A stretch of 64,000 nucleotides of DNA from contig NZ_CP056783.1 of NCBI RefSeq assembly GCF_023278045.1, positions 3,257,501 through 3,321,500 on the forward strand, given 5' to 3'. The stretch comes from Flavobacterium sp. K5-23. GTDB lineage: Bacteria; Bacteroidota; Bacteroidia; Flavobacteriales; Flavobacteriaceae. The first letter of the stretch is position 1, and every line of letters starts with the position of its first letter. The translations under genes were made by a program, and so were the position numbers. The notes beneath the pieces were generated by a model. That model was not told where the DNA came from and ran no database searches. It was given only the letters and a program-made list of their open reading frames with translations. Below are positions 57,324 to 64,000 of this stretch, piece by piece.

Positions 57324-57851
57324 ATGGAAAATAAAAATTGGGTATTAGATCCGGCACATTCCGTTTTACAGTTCAATATAACACATTTAATGATTGCTAC
57401 CTTGAGAGGAACTTTCAATGAAATTGAAGGGACTGTGGAGGCAGAAGACAATTTTGAAAACGCAAAATTTTCATTTAGTGCCAATGTAGATTCGGTTGAC
57501 ACCAATGATGAAAAAAGGGACGCCCATCTTAAAGGTCCTGATTTCTTTGAAACAGACAAATTTCCAAAACTCAGTTTTACCTCAACAAAATTCACGAAAA
57601 TAACAGACGATAAATTCGAATTGACAGGAAATCTTACCATTAAGAATACCACAAAATCGGTCGTTTTAAATGCTGATTTTGGAGGTACAATGATAGATCC
57701 TTGGGGGAACCTAAAAGCAGGTTTTGAGTTGAAAGGAAAAATCAACCGCAAGGATTATGGATTGACTTGGAATGCCCAGATAGAAGCCGGCGGAACAATG
57801 GTAAGCGAGGAAGTGACTTTGATTGCAAACATTGAGCTTTTGAAAAAATAA
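57324..57851 (+). CDS. YceI family protein (cytosolic form)
   Basis: 175 residues. WVLDPAHSVLQFNITHLMIA is the YceI start, followed by GTFNEIEGTVEAEDNFENAK, KLSFTSTKFTKITDDKFELT and WNAQIEAGGTMVSEEVTLIA, all in the lipocalin-like isoprenoid-binding barrel. No signal peptide. The family binds long polyprenyl or lipid-like molecules and often appears in stress responses. Confidence 0.94.
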   Translation: MENKNWVLDPAHSVLQFNITHLMIATLRGTFNEIEGTVEAEDNFENAKFSFSANVDSVDTNDEKRDAHLKGPDFFETDKFPKLSFTSTKFTKITDDKFELTGNLTIKNTTKSVVLNADFGGTMIDPWGNLKAGFELKGKINRKDYGLTWNAQIEAGGTMVSEEVTLIANIELLKK

Positions 57852-57882
57852 TATTTGGACAAAAAAAGTAGTATTTGAACAA

Positions 57883-58224
57883 CTAACCGATACGCAATCC
57901 GTTTTCTATTTTAAAATCAGGAGCTAGTAAAATAACATCGCCCTCATCCCCTACTGCTCCCAGAACAAGACATTCACTCATAAACTTCCCGATTTGTTTT
58001 TTGGGGAAGTTCACTACGGCTACAATTTGTCGGCCGAGTAAATCTTCTTTTGAATACCGTTTAGTTATTTGAGCCGAAGTTTTTCGAACACCGATAAATT
58101 CTCCAAAATCAATCGTGAGTTGGTAAGCTGGTTTTCTGGCTTCAGGAAAATCATTGACTTCAAGAATGGTTCCCACGCGCATTTCTGTTTTTTCAAAATC
58201 TTGCCAACTTAAATTGTTTTCCAT
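57883..58224 (-). CDS. CsaA-like tRNA-binding protein
   Basis: 113 residues, single OB-fold domain. FEKTEMRVGTILEVNDFPEA, YQLTIDFGEFIGVRKTSAQI and QIVAVVNFPKKQIGKFMSEC with LVLGAVGDEGDVILLAPD match the CsaA/Trbp111 family. It binds tRNA and may have secretion or chaperone roles. Convergent with YceI. Confidence 0.9.
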   Translation of the reverse strand: MENNLSWQDFEKTEMRVGTILEVNDFPEARKPAYQLTIDFGEFIGVRKTSAQITKRYSKEDLLGRQIVAVVNFPKKQIGKFMSECLVLGAVGDEGDVILLAPDFKIENGLRIG

Positions 58225-58338
58225 CTTTAATTATAATTTTATTCGAATGACTAATACAATCTAAAATTAATCATTTAGCCCATAAAACAATCCTTTTTTA
58301 CTTAACTTTAAACCTGAAACTTTAAACTAAAAGCATCC

Positions 58339-58896
58339 ATGTCAAGAACACCATCAAATATGCTCGCTCTAGGAACTACTGCTCCAGAATTTCAGCTGAA
58401 GGATATGACTTCAGAAACTGAAACCTTCACTTTTGCCGACTTAAAAGGGGAGAAAGGTACTTTGGTTATGTTCATTTGTAATCACTGTCCGTTTGTGCTT
58501 CACGTTTTAGAGGAAATTGTAATGATTGCAAATGATTACAGAGTGCAAGGACTTGGGATTGTAGCTATTTCTAGTAATGATGTTATAAATTATCCACAAG
58601 ACGCTCCTGAATTGATGACGGAGTTTGCTTTCGAAAATAATTTTGAGTTCCCTTATCTATACGATGAAACACAGGAAGTAGCAAAAGCTTATGATGCGGC
58701 TTGTACCCCAGATTTCTTTTTATTTGACAGTCAAGATAAATTAGTTTATCGTGGTCAACTGGATGACAGCCGTCCCGGAAATGGGATTCCTCTTAGTGGA
58801 AGTGATTTACGCGGCGCCATAGATGGTGTAATTTATAACCGAATCATCAATCCAGATCAAAAACCAAGTATTGGGTGTAATATTAAGTGGAAATAA
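58339..58896 (+). CDS. thioredoxin-fold redoxin
   Basis: 185 residues. APEFQLKDMTSETETFTFAD is the AhpC/TSA/redoxin entry. The CxxC is CNHC (Cys47, Cys50) followed by PFVLHVLEE. VQGLGIVAISSNDVINYPQD and YDAACTPDFFLFDSQDKLVY are typical. The whole protein is cytosolic (no signal). Probably a peroxiredoxin/thioredoxin-like reductase; the enzyme partner is unknown. Confidence 0.93.
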   Translation: MSRTPSNMLALGTTAPEFQLKDMTSETETFTFADLKGEKGTLVMFICNHCPFVLHVLEEIVMIANDYRVQGLGIVAISSNDVINYPQDAPELMTEFAFENNFEFPYLYDETQEVAKAYDAACTPDFFLFDSQDKLVYRGQLDDSRPGNGIPLSGSDLRGAIDGVIYNRIINPDQKPSIGCNIKWK

Positions 58897-58897
58897 A

Positions 58898-58925
58898 ATT
58901 ATGAGTTATGGGTAATAAGTTTTAA
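58898..58925. repeat. TTATGGGTAATAAGTTTT-type repeat
   Basis: ATTATGAGTTATGGGTAATA then AGTTTTA, an inverted and diverged form of the ACTTATAAC units at 33578-33608. Confidence 0.45.
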
Positions 58926-58941
58926 ACTGCCTACATAAAAA

Positions 58942-58972
58942 AAACGCCTCAAAATATAATTTTGAGGCGTTT
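58942..58972 (-). terminator. terminator between the redoxin and PPIase genes
   Basis: Arms AAACGCCTCAAAAT (58942-58955) and ATTTTGAGGCGTTT (58959-58972). The minus strand is followed by a T-tract, so it ends the PPIase transcript; on the plus strand it may also slow the redoxin transcript. Confidence 0.82.
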
Positions 58973-58989
58973 CCTATTTATTCACTAAT

Positions 58990-59025
58990 ATAAACTGATC
59001 ACTGTAAACTGATCACTGAATACTA
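58990..59025. repeat. dispersed ACTGAACACTGA-type repeat (copy 5)
   Basis: TAAACTGATCACTGTAAACT then GATCACTGAATACT, ending just before the PPIase stop. Here the units are ACTGATCACTG. Confidence 0.6.
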
Positions 59026-59027
59026 TA

Positions 59028-59960
59028 TTACTTTACTTCCATTAATTCTACGTCAAAAATCAAAGTAGCGTTAGGTGGAATTGCTCCTCCAGCACCACGA
59101 GATCCGTAACCTAAGTGTGATGGAATCACGAAACGTGCTTTATCTCCAACTTTCAATAAAGCGATTCCTTCATCCCATCCTTCGATAACTTGACCTTGAC
59201 CTAATCTAAATTCGATTGGTTTTTTTCTTGGGTATGAAGAATCAAAAACTTTTCCGTTTTCTAGTGATCCTTCATAGTGAACTGCAACAGTTTTTCCTGA
59301 TTGAGCTTGTTTTCCTTCACCACGTTGGATGAATTGGTAACGCAAACCGCTTTCTGTTTTTTCAAAACCAGCTGCCAGTTTTTCCATAGCTGCCTCAGCA
59401 TCTGCTTTTAAACCAGCATCGCGCTTGTTACGTGCTCCTTTGAAAGTAATAAAAGCTTCAATAGCATTCCACTTTTCAGCTTCTTCACCTACTCTTACAA
59501 TTTCTAAAGTATCTAATTTGTCTCCTTGAGCAACTGCATCAACGATATCTTGTCCTTCTACAACATGACCAAAAACAGTATGTTTTCCGTCTAACCATGA
59601 AGTTGGTACGTGAGTAATGTAAAATTGAGAACCGTTAGATCCAGGTCCTGAGTTAGCCATAGCTAAAATTCCAGGCTTATCGTGTTTTAAACTTGGGTGA
59701 AATTCATCATCAAATTTATATCCTGGGTCACCAGTACCAGTTCCTTGTGGACATCCACCTTGAATCATGAAATCAGGAATTACTCTATGAAATGATAATC
59801 CGTCGTAAAATCTTGTTCCTTGTGGTTTTACTTTATTCTCCATATTTCCTTCTGCAAGTGCTACAAAATTCCCTACGGTTCCTGGTGTTAATTCGTGTTC
59901 TAGTTTTACTAAAATAGCACCTTTAGAGGTGTTGAATTTAGCGTATATTCCGTTTTCCAT
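59028..59960 (-). CDS. cyclophilin-FKBP fusion peptidyl-prolyl isomerase
   Basis: 310 residues. The N-terminal cyclophilin (about 5-165) has FHRVIPDFMIQGGCPQG with the catalytic Arg59, and GPGSNGSQFYITHVPTSWLD. After a helical linker (around 175-205) the C-terminal FKBP domain (about 210-310) has VAVHYEGSLENGKVFDSS, VIEGWDEGIALL and SHLGYGSRGAGGAIPPNATL. No signal peptide, so cytosolic. Such fusions are typical of Bacteroidota. It folds proline-containing proteins. Confidence 0.94.
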   Translation of the reverse strand: MENGIYAKFNTSKGAILVKLEHELTPGTVGNFVALAEGNMENKVKPQGTRFYDGLSFHRVIPDFMIQGGCPQGTGTGDPGYKFDDEFHPSLKHDKPGILAMANSGPGSNGSQFYITHVPTSWLDGKHTVFGHVVEGQDIVDAVAQGDKLDTLEIVRVGEEAEKWNAIEAFITFKGARNKRDAGLKADAEAAMEKLAAGFEKTESGLRYQFIQRGEGKQAQSGKTVAVHYEGSLENGKVFDSSYPRKKPIEFRLGQGQVIEGWDEGIALLKVGDKARFVIPSHLGYGSRGAGGAIPPNATLIFDVELMEVK

Positions 59961-60026
59961 TATGATTGTTTTTTATTGAATGGCAAATTTACGAAATTAA
60001 TTAGAGAATCTGAAAATTTGCTGCTA

Positions 60027-60066
60027 TTGTTCCGCAAGGAACTATACATTGGTAGAAATCACAAAT
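60027..60066 (+). repeat. REP-like element, solitary copy
   Basis: TTGTTCCGCAAGGAACTATA then CATTGGTAGAAATCACAAAT, with hairpin GTTCC/GGAAC (60029-60042). It matches the copies beside the RAYT gene at 63624 and 63677, and lies 3.6 kb away from them. Confidence 0.6.
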
Positions 60067-60180
60067 TACAATATTCTTTTTTTCCTACCGAGACAAAAAG
60101 AATAGCGCTCAATGTCATTAAGTCAATGCTTTTTCCTGGTTTTCATGAATTATTAAAGACTACTAGCACTCTAAATAATA

Positions 60181-60223
60181 TGTGATTTCTCCTTCGTCGA
60201 AATCTCGACAAAGGAGAGATCAC
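60181..60223. repeat. long imperfect hairpin
   Basis: Arms TGTGATTTCTCCTTCGTCG (60181-60199) and CGACAAAGGAGAGATCACA (60205-60223), one wobble and one mismatch. Unlike a terminator it has no T-tract. Confidence 0.55.
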
Positions 60224-60435
60224 ACAAGTAGCTCGACAATCCTATTATATTTATTTAATTTTTTAAAACAAAAAGGCTATCAATCCTTGACAGATGTTTA
60301 CATCAAACTTAACCCATCATCCCGAAGCCTCGGGACGAACTAACCTACTTTAAAAAAAACGAAAACATGTTTCGTAAATGTCGACTATAAAAGCCAATTT
60401 ATATGGAAAAGAAACTATGTTTAAAACTAGACAAA

Positions 60436-60484
60436 AATCCTAATTACCTTTCTATGCAAAAAGCATAGAAAGGTAATTAGGATT
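60436..60484 (-). terminator. terminator of the 99-residue gene (22-base perfect stem)
   Basis: Arms of 22 bases (60436-60457 and 60463-60484), perfectly paired, loop AAAAA. On the minus strand a T-tract of five follows. It closes the SbtA cluster transcript. Confidence 0.85.
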
Positions 60485-60512
60485 AAATTTTAGTATCTGT
60501 TATAAGAAATCT

Positions 60513-60812
60513 TTAATCTTCTATTTCAATTTGAATGACACTGCGCATTTTTAACTTTTTACCATTTAAACGTGCTTGAGAGAAAAAATCTGTAGCTAAT
60601 TTTTGTTCATTCATTAGTTCATCAATTCTTCCACTATCATGAGCACATTCGGATGTATTGTTACCTTCTACGATAGATAGACGACATAATTTATGAAAAT
60701 TAATCTTCACTTTTAAAACTGAATTAATAATATCTGAAGCTTCTGAAGCTGTAAAAACGCCATTAATTAAATCTATCTTCTGAGTTGTTTTTGTTTGTTC
60801 TAATGTTTCCAT
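60513..60812 (-). CDS. small protein of unknown function downstream of the bicarbonate permease
   Basis: 99 residues, soluble, no signal (METLEQTKTTQKIDLINGVF). It has FTASEASDIINSVLKVKINF and HKLCRLSIVEGNNTSECAHD with a helical ending (RIDELMNEQKLATDFFSQAR) and MRSVIQIEIED. I do not recognise a family. It is not a P-II/SbtB protein by eye. It lies 83 bases after the SbtA-type gene on the same strand and ends in the cluster terminator, so it is probably co-transcribed. A regulatory role is possible but unsupported. Confidence 0.75.
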   Translation of the reverse strand: METLEQTKTTQKIDLINGVFTASEASDIINSVLKVKINFHKLCRLSIVEGNNTSECAHDSGRIDELMNEQKLATDFFSQARLNGKKLKMRSVIQIEIED

Positions 60813-60895
60813 CTTGTTATAATTGTTTTCTTGTGTTATGAATGCAGAATTGCATAATTAATTTTTATTTATTTTGTACTTTGTATTAATTTTAT

Positions 60896-61864
60896 TTATA
60901 TCATTTTTATAATACACAAATACAATGGCATGCCTAAAGTAATATTGAAAGGAAATGTAATTGCCAAAGCCATTGGTATGTATAAACTCGGATTGGCTTT
61001 TGGTGCGGCAATTTTCATTGCTGCCGGAACTGCTATATAAGATGCGCTTGCTGCCAGAATAGCAAAAAGTAATCTGTTACCCACGCTTTCCGTTAAAATA
61101 CCGCTTATAACCGCAACCAAACTACCATTTATAACAGGTATTATTATCGCAAACAGTAATGCAAACCATCCTTTTTTGATAAAATCAGATAATTTTCGAC
61201 CACTAGTTATTCCCATATCTAATAAAAATACCGCAAGAAATCCTTTGAAAAGATCTGTAGTAAATGGCTTGATACCTTCAGCTTGTGCTTCGCTAGCCAT
61301 AAAACCTATGCATAGACTTCCTATGATTAAGAGTACACTCCCGTTTGTAAGCGCATGATGAATTACTTTTTTCATTGGTACACTTTCTTCCCCTTTTTTA
61401 GTCTTCTTAAAAAAAGTCATAAGTAATAAACCTACCATAATTGATGGCGCTTCCATAAGTGCCATAACGGCAATCATATGACCACTAAATTCAATTTGCT
61501 CTAACTCCAGAAAAGAAATAGTGGTTACAAATGTTACTGCGCTCACTGAGCCATAAGCTGCCGCAATAGCTCCGGCATTTTCTACATTAAACTTTCTTCT
61601 AAGAATGAAATACGTATACAACGGAACTACAACAGCTAAGGCAAGCCCAAAGAGTAATGACCAAAGTATTTCCATTGAAAAAGCGCTATGCGCTAGCTCT
61701 TGGCCACCTTTAAAACCAATGGATAATAGCAGATATAAAGAAATAAATTTTGAGGAATTTTCAGGGATGCTAAGATCACTTTTTAGCTGAACAGCAATTA
61801 TTCCTAGAAAGAAAAAAAGTAAAGCAGGATTGGTTAAATTATCAATTAATAAATGTAGATCCAT
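60896..61864 (-). CDS. sodium-dependent bicarbonate transport family permease (SbtA-like)
   Basis: 322 residues with about ten membrane helices. Family pattern: NLTNPALLFFFLGIIAVQLK, SDLSIPENSSKFISLYLLLS, IGFKGGQEL, AAAYGSVSAVTFVTTISFLE and LLDMGITSGRKLSDF. In cyanobacteria relatives take up HCO3- with Na+ and are controlled by the PII-like SbtB; no SbtB gene is here. In a presumed heterotroph it may feed anaplerotic carboxylations. Lies between two small orphans with a divergent LysR-type gene. Confidence 0.9.
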   Translation of the reverse strand: MDLHLLIDNLTNPALLFFFLGIIAVQLKSDLSIPENSSKFISLYLLLSIGFKGGQELAHSAFSMEILWSLLFGLALAVVVPLYTYFILRRKFNVENAGAIAAAYGSVSAVTFVTTISFLELEQIEFSGHMIAVMALMEAPSIMVGLLLMTFFKKTKKGEESVPMKKVIHHALTNGSVLLIIGSLCIGFMASEAQAEGIKPFTTDLFKGFLAVFLLDMGITSGRKLSDFIKKGWFALLFAIIIPVINGSLVAVISGILTESVGNRLLFAILAASASYIAVPAAMKIAAPKANPSLYIPMALAITFPFNITLGMPLYLCIIKMI

Positions 61865-61889
61865 TTTATTTTATAGTTGTTTATTAGTT

Positions 61890-62174
61890 TTAATTTTTTG
61901 ATTGTCGATTTGATAATTGGAGAATAAAGAATGCTATAGATACTATTCCGCCACCAACTACTAGTTCAAAAAGAAATAAATTACCATTATTAATTGATAG
62001 GTAAATAAATCCGCAAAATGTAGCAAATAATGCTACAAGCTTTAGAGCTTGGCTTGGCTCTTTTCTTGTTCCTTGCCCAAATGAGAACGGTATAGATTTA
62101 GGTATACTCTCGTCCATTTTTATAATTTCAAAATCACTCAATTTTTCAAGTTTTAAATTTTGTGCAAATATCAT
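61890..62174 (-). CDS. small membrane protein next to SbtA
   Basis: 94 residues from the ATG at 62174. Two hydrophobic helices (LKLVALFATFCGFIYLSI and LFLFELVVGGGIVSIAFFIL) in the C-terminal half, so an integral membrane protein. A second methionine at residue 20 (MDESIPKSI) is an alternative start and would leave a longer leader. Lies 25 bases upstream of sbtA, clearly one operon. No family recognised. Confidence 0.75.
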   Translation of the reverse strand: MIFAQNLKLEKLSDFEIIKMDESIPKSIPFSFGQGTRKEPSQALKLVALFATFCGFIYLSINNGNLFLFELVVGGGIVSIAFFILQLSNRQSKN

Positions 62175-62230
62175 ACGTATTATTCATAAATTTTTATCTA
62201 TATTTATTATGTTATATATAAGATATATTT
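62175..62230. promoter_or_regulatory. divergent control region of the bicarbonate cluster
   Basis: 56 AT-rich bases separate the divergent SbtA operon and LysR-type gene. It contains the perfect palindrome TTATATATAA (62212-62221), adjacent to ATAAG and TATATTTAT, which resembles a LysR-type T-N11-A box. Promoters for both genes must overlap here. Confidence 0.45.
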
Positions 62231-63157
62231 ATGAAATACACATTGCATCAACTAGAGATTTTCAATAAAGTCAATGAACTTCAGAGTGTTACAAAAGCTT
62301 CGGAAGAGTTGTTTTTAACGCAACCTGCAGTATCTATGCAGCTAAAAAATTTTCAAGATCAATTTCAAATGCCATTATTTGAAGTTGTAGGACGAAGAAT
62401 TTACATCACGGAGTTTGGAAAAGAGATTGCACTAGCTGCCGAAAATATTTTAAATGAAGTGAATGCCATAAACTATAAAGCGTTATCATTTCATGGTGAG
62501 TTGGCAGGAAAACTTAAAATCGCCATTGTATCTACTGCGAAATATGTTATGCCATATTTTTTAACTGATTTTATTAATCAGCATAAAAGTGTAGATCTTT
62601 TTATGGACGTTACTAATAAGGCTGAAGTTGTCAGGTCACTGGAGAATAACGAGATTGATTTTGCTATGGTGTCTACTATTCCTAAGCACCTAAAAATAAA
62701 TCGCATTCAACTTATGGAAAACAAACTTTACCTTGTTGGCGGGAAACAATTTAAATCCACTGGAAATTACCTTTCTAACAAAGAATTTGAGCAACTACCT
62801 CTTATTTATAGAGAACAAGGTTCTGCAACACGAAAGAAGATGGAATACTTTCTATCGTCCAATAAAATTTCAATATATAAGAAGATGGAATTAAAATCTA
62901 ATGAAGCTGTAAAACAAGCCATAATTGCAGGATTAGGCTACTCGATAATGCCTTTAATTGGAATAAAAAACGAACTTAAAAATGGTGACTTACAAGTGAT
63001 TCCGGTTAAAAAACTCCCAATGACAACTGATTGGAATTTAATCTGGCTGAAATCGAAAAATCTATCATCCATAGCTAAAAGTTTCATTGTGAATATTAAT
63101 GAAAATAAAGATGACATCATAAAGAGTAAGTTTAATTGGTTTGATGAGTATCTTTAG
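62231..63157 (+). CDS. LysR family transcriptional regulator (CbbR-like)
   Basis: 308 residues. The helix-turn-helix is in LEIFNKVNELQSVTKASEEL and FLTQPAVSMQLKNFQDQF. The C-terminal effector domain starts LKIAIVSTAKYVMPYFLTDF and has GLGYSIMPLIGIKNEL. It is divergent from the bicarbonate operon by 56 bases, the classical LysR layout, so it probably controls that operon and senses a carbon metabolite. Homologues near sbtA resemble CbbR/CmpR. Confidence 0.93.
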   Translation: MKYTLHQLEIFNKVNELQSVTKASEELFLTQPAVSMQLKNFQDQFQMPLFEVVGRRIYITEFGKEIALAAENILNEVNAINYKALSFHGELAGKLKIAIVSTAKYVMPYFLTDFINQHKSVDLFMDVTNKAEVVRSLENNEIDFAMVSTIPKHLKINRIQLMENKLYLVGGKQFKSTGNYLSNKEFEQLPLIYREQGSATRKKMEYFLSSNKISIYKKMELKSNEAVKQAIIAGLGYSIMPLIGIKNELKNGDLQVIPVKKLPMTTDWNLIWLKSKNLSSIAKSFIVNINENKDDIIKSKFNWFDEYL

Positions 63158-63403
63158 GCAGTAAGTTTAGACGCTATAGCATCTTTTAATAATAGAAAAA
63201 TAATGTGAAGTTTCTTGCATTGCCACTAACGTCAGTTTGTCTAAAAACCTCCGTACTTTTTGTGTTAATTAGAAGGTAAATACAGGCGATTTAGATTACG
63301 ATTAGTTTCTTTTTATAAAAAATCGATCGGTTTGAAAATAATAAAGACAAGACGTAAAAAGCTTTAAAAGAATCATTTACAGCTTCAATAAACAAAGTAA
63401 AGG

Positions 63404-63549
63404 CAAAGTCTCCCGACTTTGTACCCGTTGCTAAAAGCACGTAACGAATTAACTTCAAACTAAAGTTTAACCCCAAACTAAAGCAAAAATATTGTGTTCT
63501 TTTAGTTTGTCGATTCGTATTGCTTGCTCATCGTTGTGGGTACAAAGTC
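63404..63549. repeat. AAAGTC/GACTTT inverted-repeat element
   Basis: Outer arms GACTTTGTACCC (63415-63426) and GGGTACAAAGTC (63538-63549), 12 bases exact, enclosing 111 bases. The left arm also forms the local hairpin CAAAGTC/GACTTTG. Confidence 0.55.
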
Positions 63550-63623
63550 GGGTCCCGAGTTCTTTCGGGATTGCGCAGCATAAACCGACTAACTCTGCGG
63601 GAAGGGTTTATACGACTGGTTTT

Positions 63624-63663
63624 TTGTTCCGCTAGGGACTATAAATTGGTAGAAACAACAAAT
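63624..63663 (+). repeat. REP-like element, copy near the RAYT gene
   Basis: TTGTTCCGCTAGGGACTATA then AATTGGTAGAAACAACAAAT, matching 60027-60066 at most positions. Hairpin GTTCC/GGGAC with one wobble. Confidence 0.65.
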
Positions 63664-63676
63664 CCCCCTGCTTTTT

Positions 63677-63704
63677 TTGTCCCGTTAGGGACTATACCAA
63701 TTCT
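63677..63704 (+). repeat. REP-like element, truncated copy at the RAYT 3' end
   Basis: TTGTCCCGTTAGGGACTATA then CCAATTC. Perfect hairpin GTCCC (63679-63683) with GGGAC (63688-63692). It ends just before the RAYT stop codon. Confidence 0.65.
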
Positions 63705-63708
63705 AAAT

Positions 63709-64000
63709 CTATTCTTTGAATATAAATTTTTCGTCATAATCAATTTCAACTTTTTCAAGGAAGTCAATGTACTCCTCAATAAATGTTTTCTTTTTATGGT
63801 GTAATTCCTGATTTTGAATATAATTTATTACTTGATTGATCTGTGATTTACTGTGTGAAAATGCCCCATACCCTTCTTGCCATTCAAAATGTCGGCTTGT
63901 CAGTTTATTTTCATTTATCCATTTTGAAGAACTTTGTTTCACATCCTTCATTAAATCCGAAATGGATTGTGCGGGTCTTAACCCAATTAAAATATGGATG
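63709..64000 (-). CDS. REP-associated tyrosine transposase (RAYT), C-terminal part, runs off the window
   Basis: The frame stays open to the right edge, so the true start is outside. Visible residues begin IHILIGLRPAQSISDLMKDV, where IHIL is the end of the HUH metal motif. The Y1 catalytic tyrosine is in VINYIQNQ. KQSSSKWINENKL and EWQEGYGAFSHSKSQ are typical of IS200/RAYT-type proteins, and EYIDFLEKVEIDYDEKFIF is the usual C-terminal end. RAYTs act on REP hairpins. Two REP-like copies lie directly downstream. Confidence 0.88.
   Translation of the reverse strand, partial: IHILIGLRPAQSISDLMKDVKQSSSKWINENKLTSRHFEWQEGYGAFSHSKSQINQVINYIQNQELHHKKKTFIEEYIDFLEKVEIDYDEKFIFKE

Larger units (their letters stand above)
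59961..60512. other. 552-base non-coding region between the PPIase and SbtA cluster
   Basis: Holds REP copy at 60027-60066, a 19-base-arm hairpin (60181-60199 with 60205-60223; one wobble, one mismatch), the small hairpin TCCCGA/TCGGGA (60320-60335), and the long perfect hairpin 60436-60484. No gene seen. Confidence 0.7.
63158..63708. other. 551-base repeat-rich non-coding region
   Basis: Holds the hairpin CAAAGTC-TCCC-GACTTTG (63404-63421); the inverted repeat GACTTTGTACCC (63415-63426) with GGGTACAAAGTC (63538-63549), 111 bases apart; the hairpin TCCCGA/TCGGGA (63553-63570); and two REP-like copies. The first 230 bases are AT-rich with nothing recognisable. No gene seen. Confidence 0.65.

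Noticed and set aside
63404..63570. Possible tRNA-like or attachment site
   Set aside because: Inverted repeats and hairpins are present but there is no cloverleaf, TTCRANYC block or integrase gene.
63520..63804. 94-residue open frame on the plus strand
   Set aside because: Consists of REP repeats and the antisense of the RAYT gene.

Overview
The window looks like chromosomal DNA of a Flavobacterium-type member of the Bacteroidota. Base composition is AT-rich with short intergenic gaps. One well-formed promoter follows the Bacteroidota pattern (TTG ... TAnnTTTG). The genes carry family hallmarks: a long SecA with no C-terminal zinc motif, a long NusB, a DUF4295 gene beside rpmB-rpmG, a DUF3276 protein, a DUF5723-like barrel protein, leucine-type dehydrogenase and a cyclophilin-FKBP fusion. 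I see no rRNA, tRNA, CRISPR array, prophage or complete insertion sequence. The only transposase-like gene is a partial RAYT at the right edge.

Layout. 0-8.3 kb (minus strand): ribosomal genes rpmB-rpmG-DUF4295 behind cinA, then an exonuclease / FAH-family enzyme / HPt cluster, a DoxX protein, an acyltransferase E2 and a glycosyltransferase. 8.6-14.4 kb (plus): a secreted protein, an ABC-F ATPase, a PAS histidine kinase, a GNAT enzyme and an NTF2-like protein. 14.5-18.5 kb (minus): katG and a large unusual SDR. 18.8-27.5 kb: mostly plus-strand housekeeping genes, with a LolD/MacB-type ATPase, an ATP-grasp protein, a PduO-type adenosyltransferase, a DUF2795 gene and secA, plus a lipoprotein on the minus strand. 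27.5-31.5 kb is the accessory part: DUF2971, an orphan lipoprotein, a barrel-like orphan and DUF2200, separated by repeat-rich non-coding DNA. 31.6-43 kb: TrmH-like methyltransferase, sirtuin, purB, a CPA2 antiporter, guaB, a DUF5723/lipoprotein pair, an HMG-CoA lyase-type enzyme and pyrD. 43-59 kb: pepT, yajC, nusB, leucine-type dehydrogenase, an ABC exporter, DUF3276, MscS, a P-type ATPase, a DoxX-rhodanese pair, YceI, CsaA, a redoxin and a PPIase. 60.5-63.2 kb: an SbtA-type bicarbonate permease with two small orphan genes and a divergent LysR regulator. The right end holds repeats and the RAYT fragment.

Pathways. guaB and purB serve purine synthesis and pyrD serves pyrimidine synthesis. 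The E2, the leucine-type dehydrogenase and the HMG-CoA lyase-type enzyme would fit branched-chain amino acid breakdown, though they are scattered. SecA and YajC belong to the general secretion path. KatG and the redoxin handle oxidants. The SbtA cluster with its own LysR regulator looks like a self-contained bicarbonate-uptake unit in a presumed heterotroph.

The most interesting signal is non-coding. Several dispersed repeat families fill the gaps: (a) a structured two-arm element seen three times (2828, 8497, 27581), (b) an ACTGAACACTGA-type repeat in four gaps and once inside a methyltransferase reading frame, (c) a REP-like hairpin with two copies beside the RAYT gene and one about 3.6 kb away, and (d) paired repeats that bracket single accessory genes (30.0/30.8 kb and 30.9/31.5 kb).
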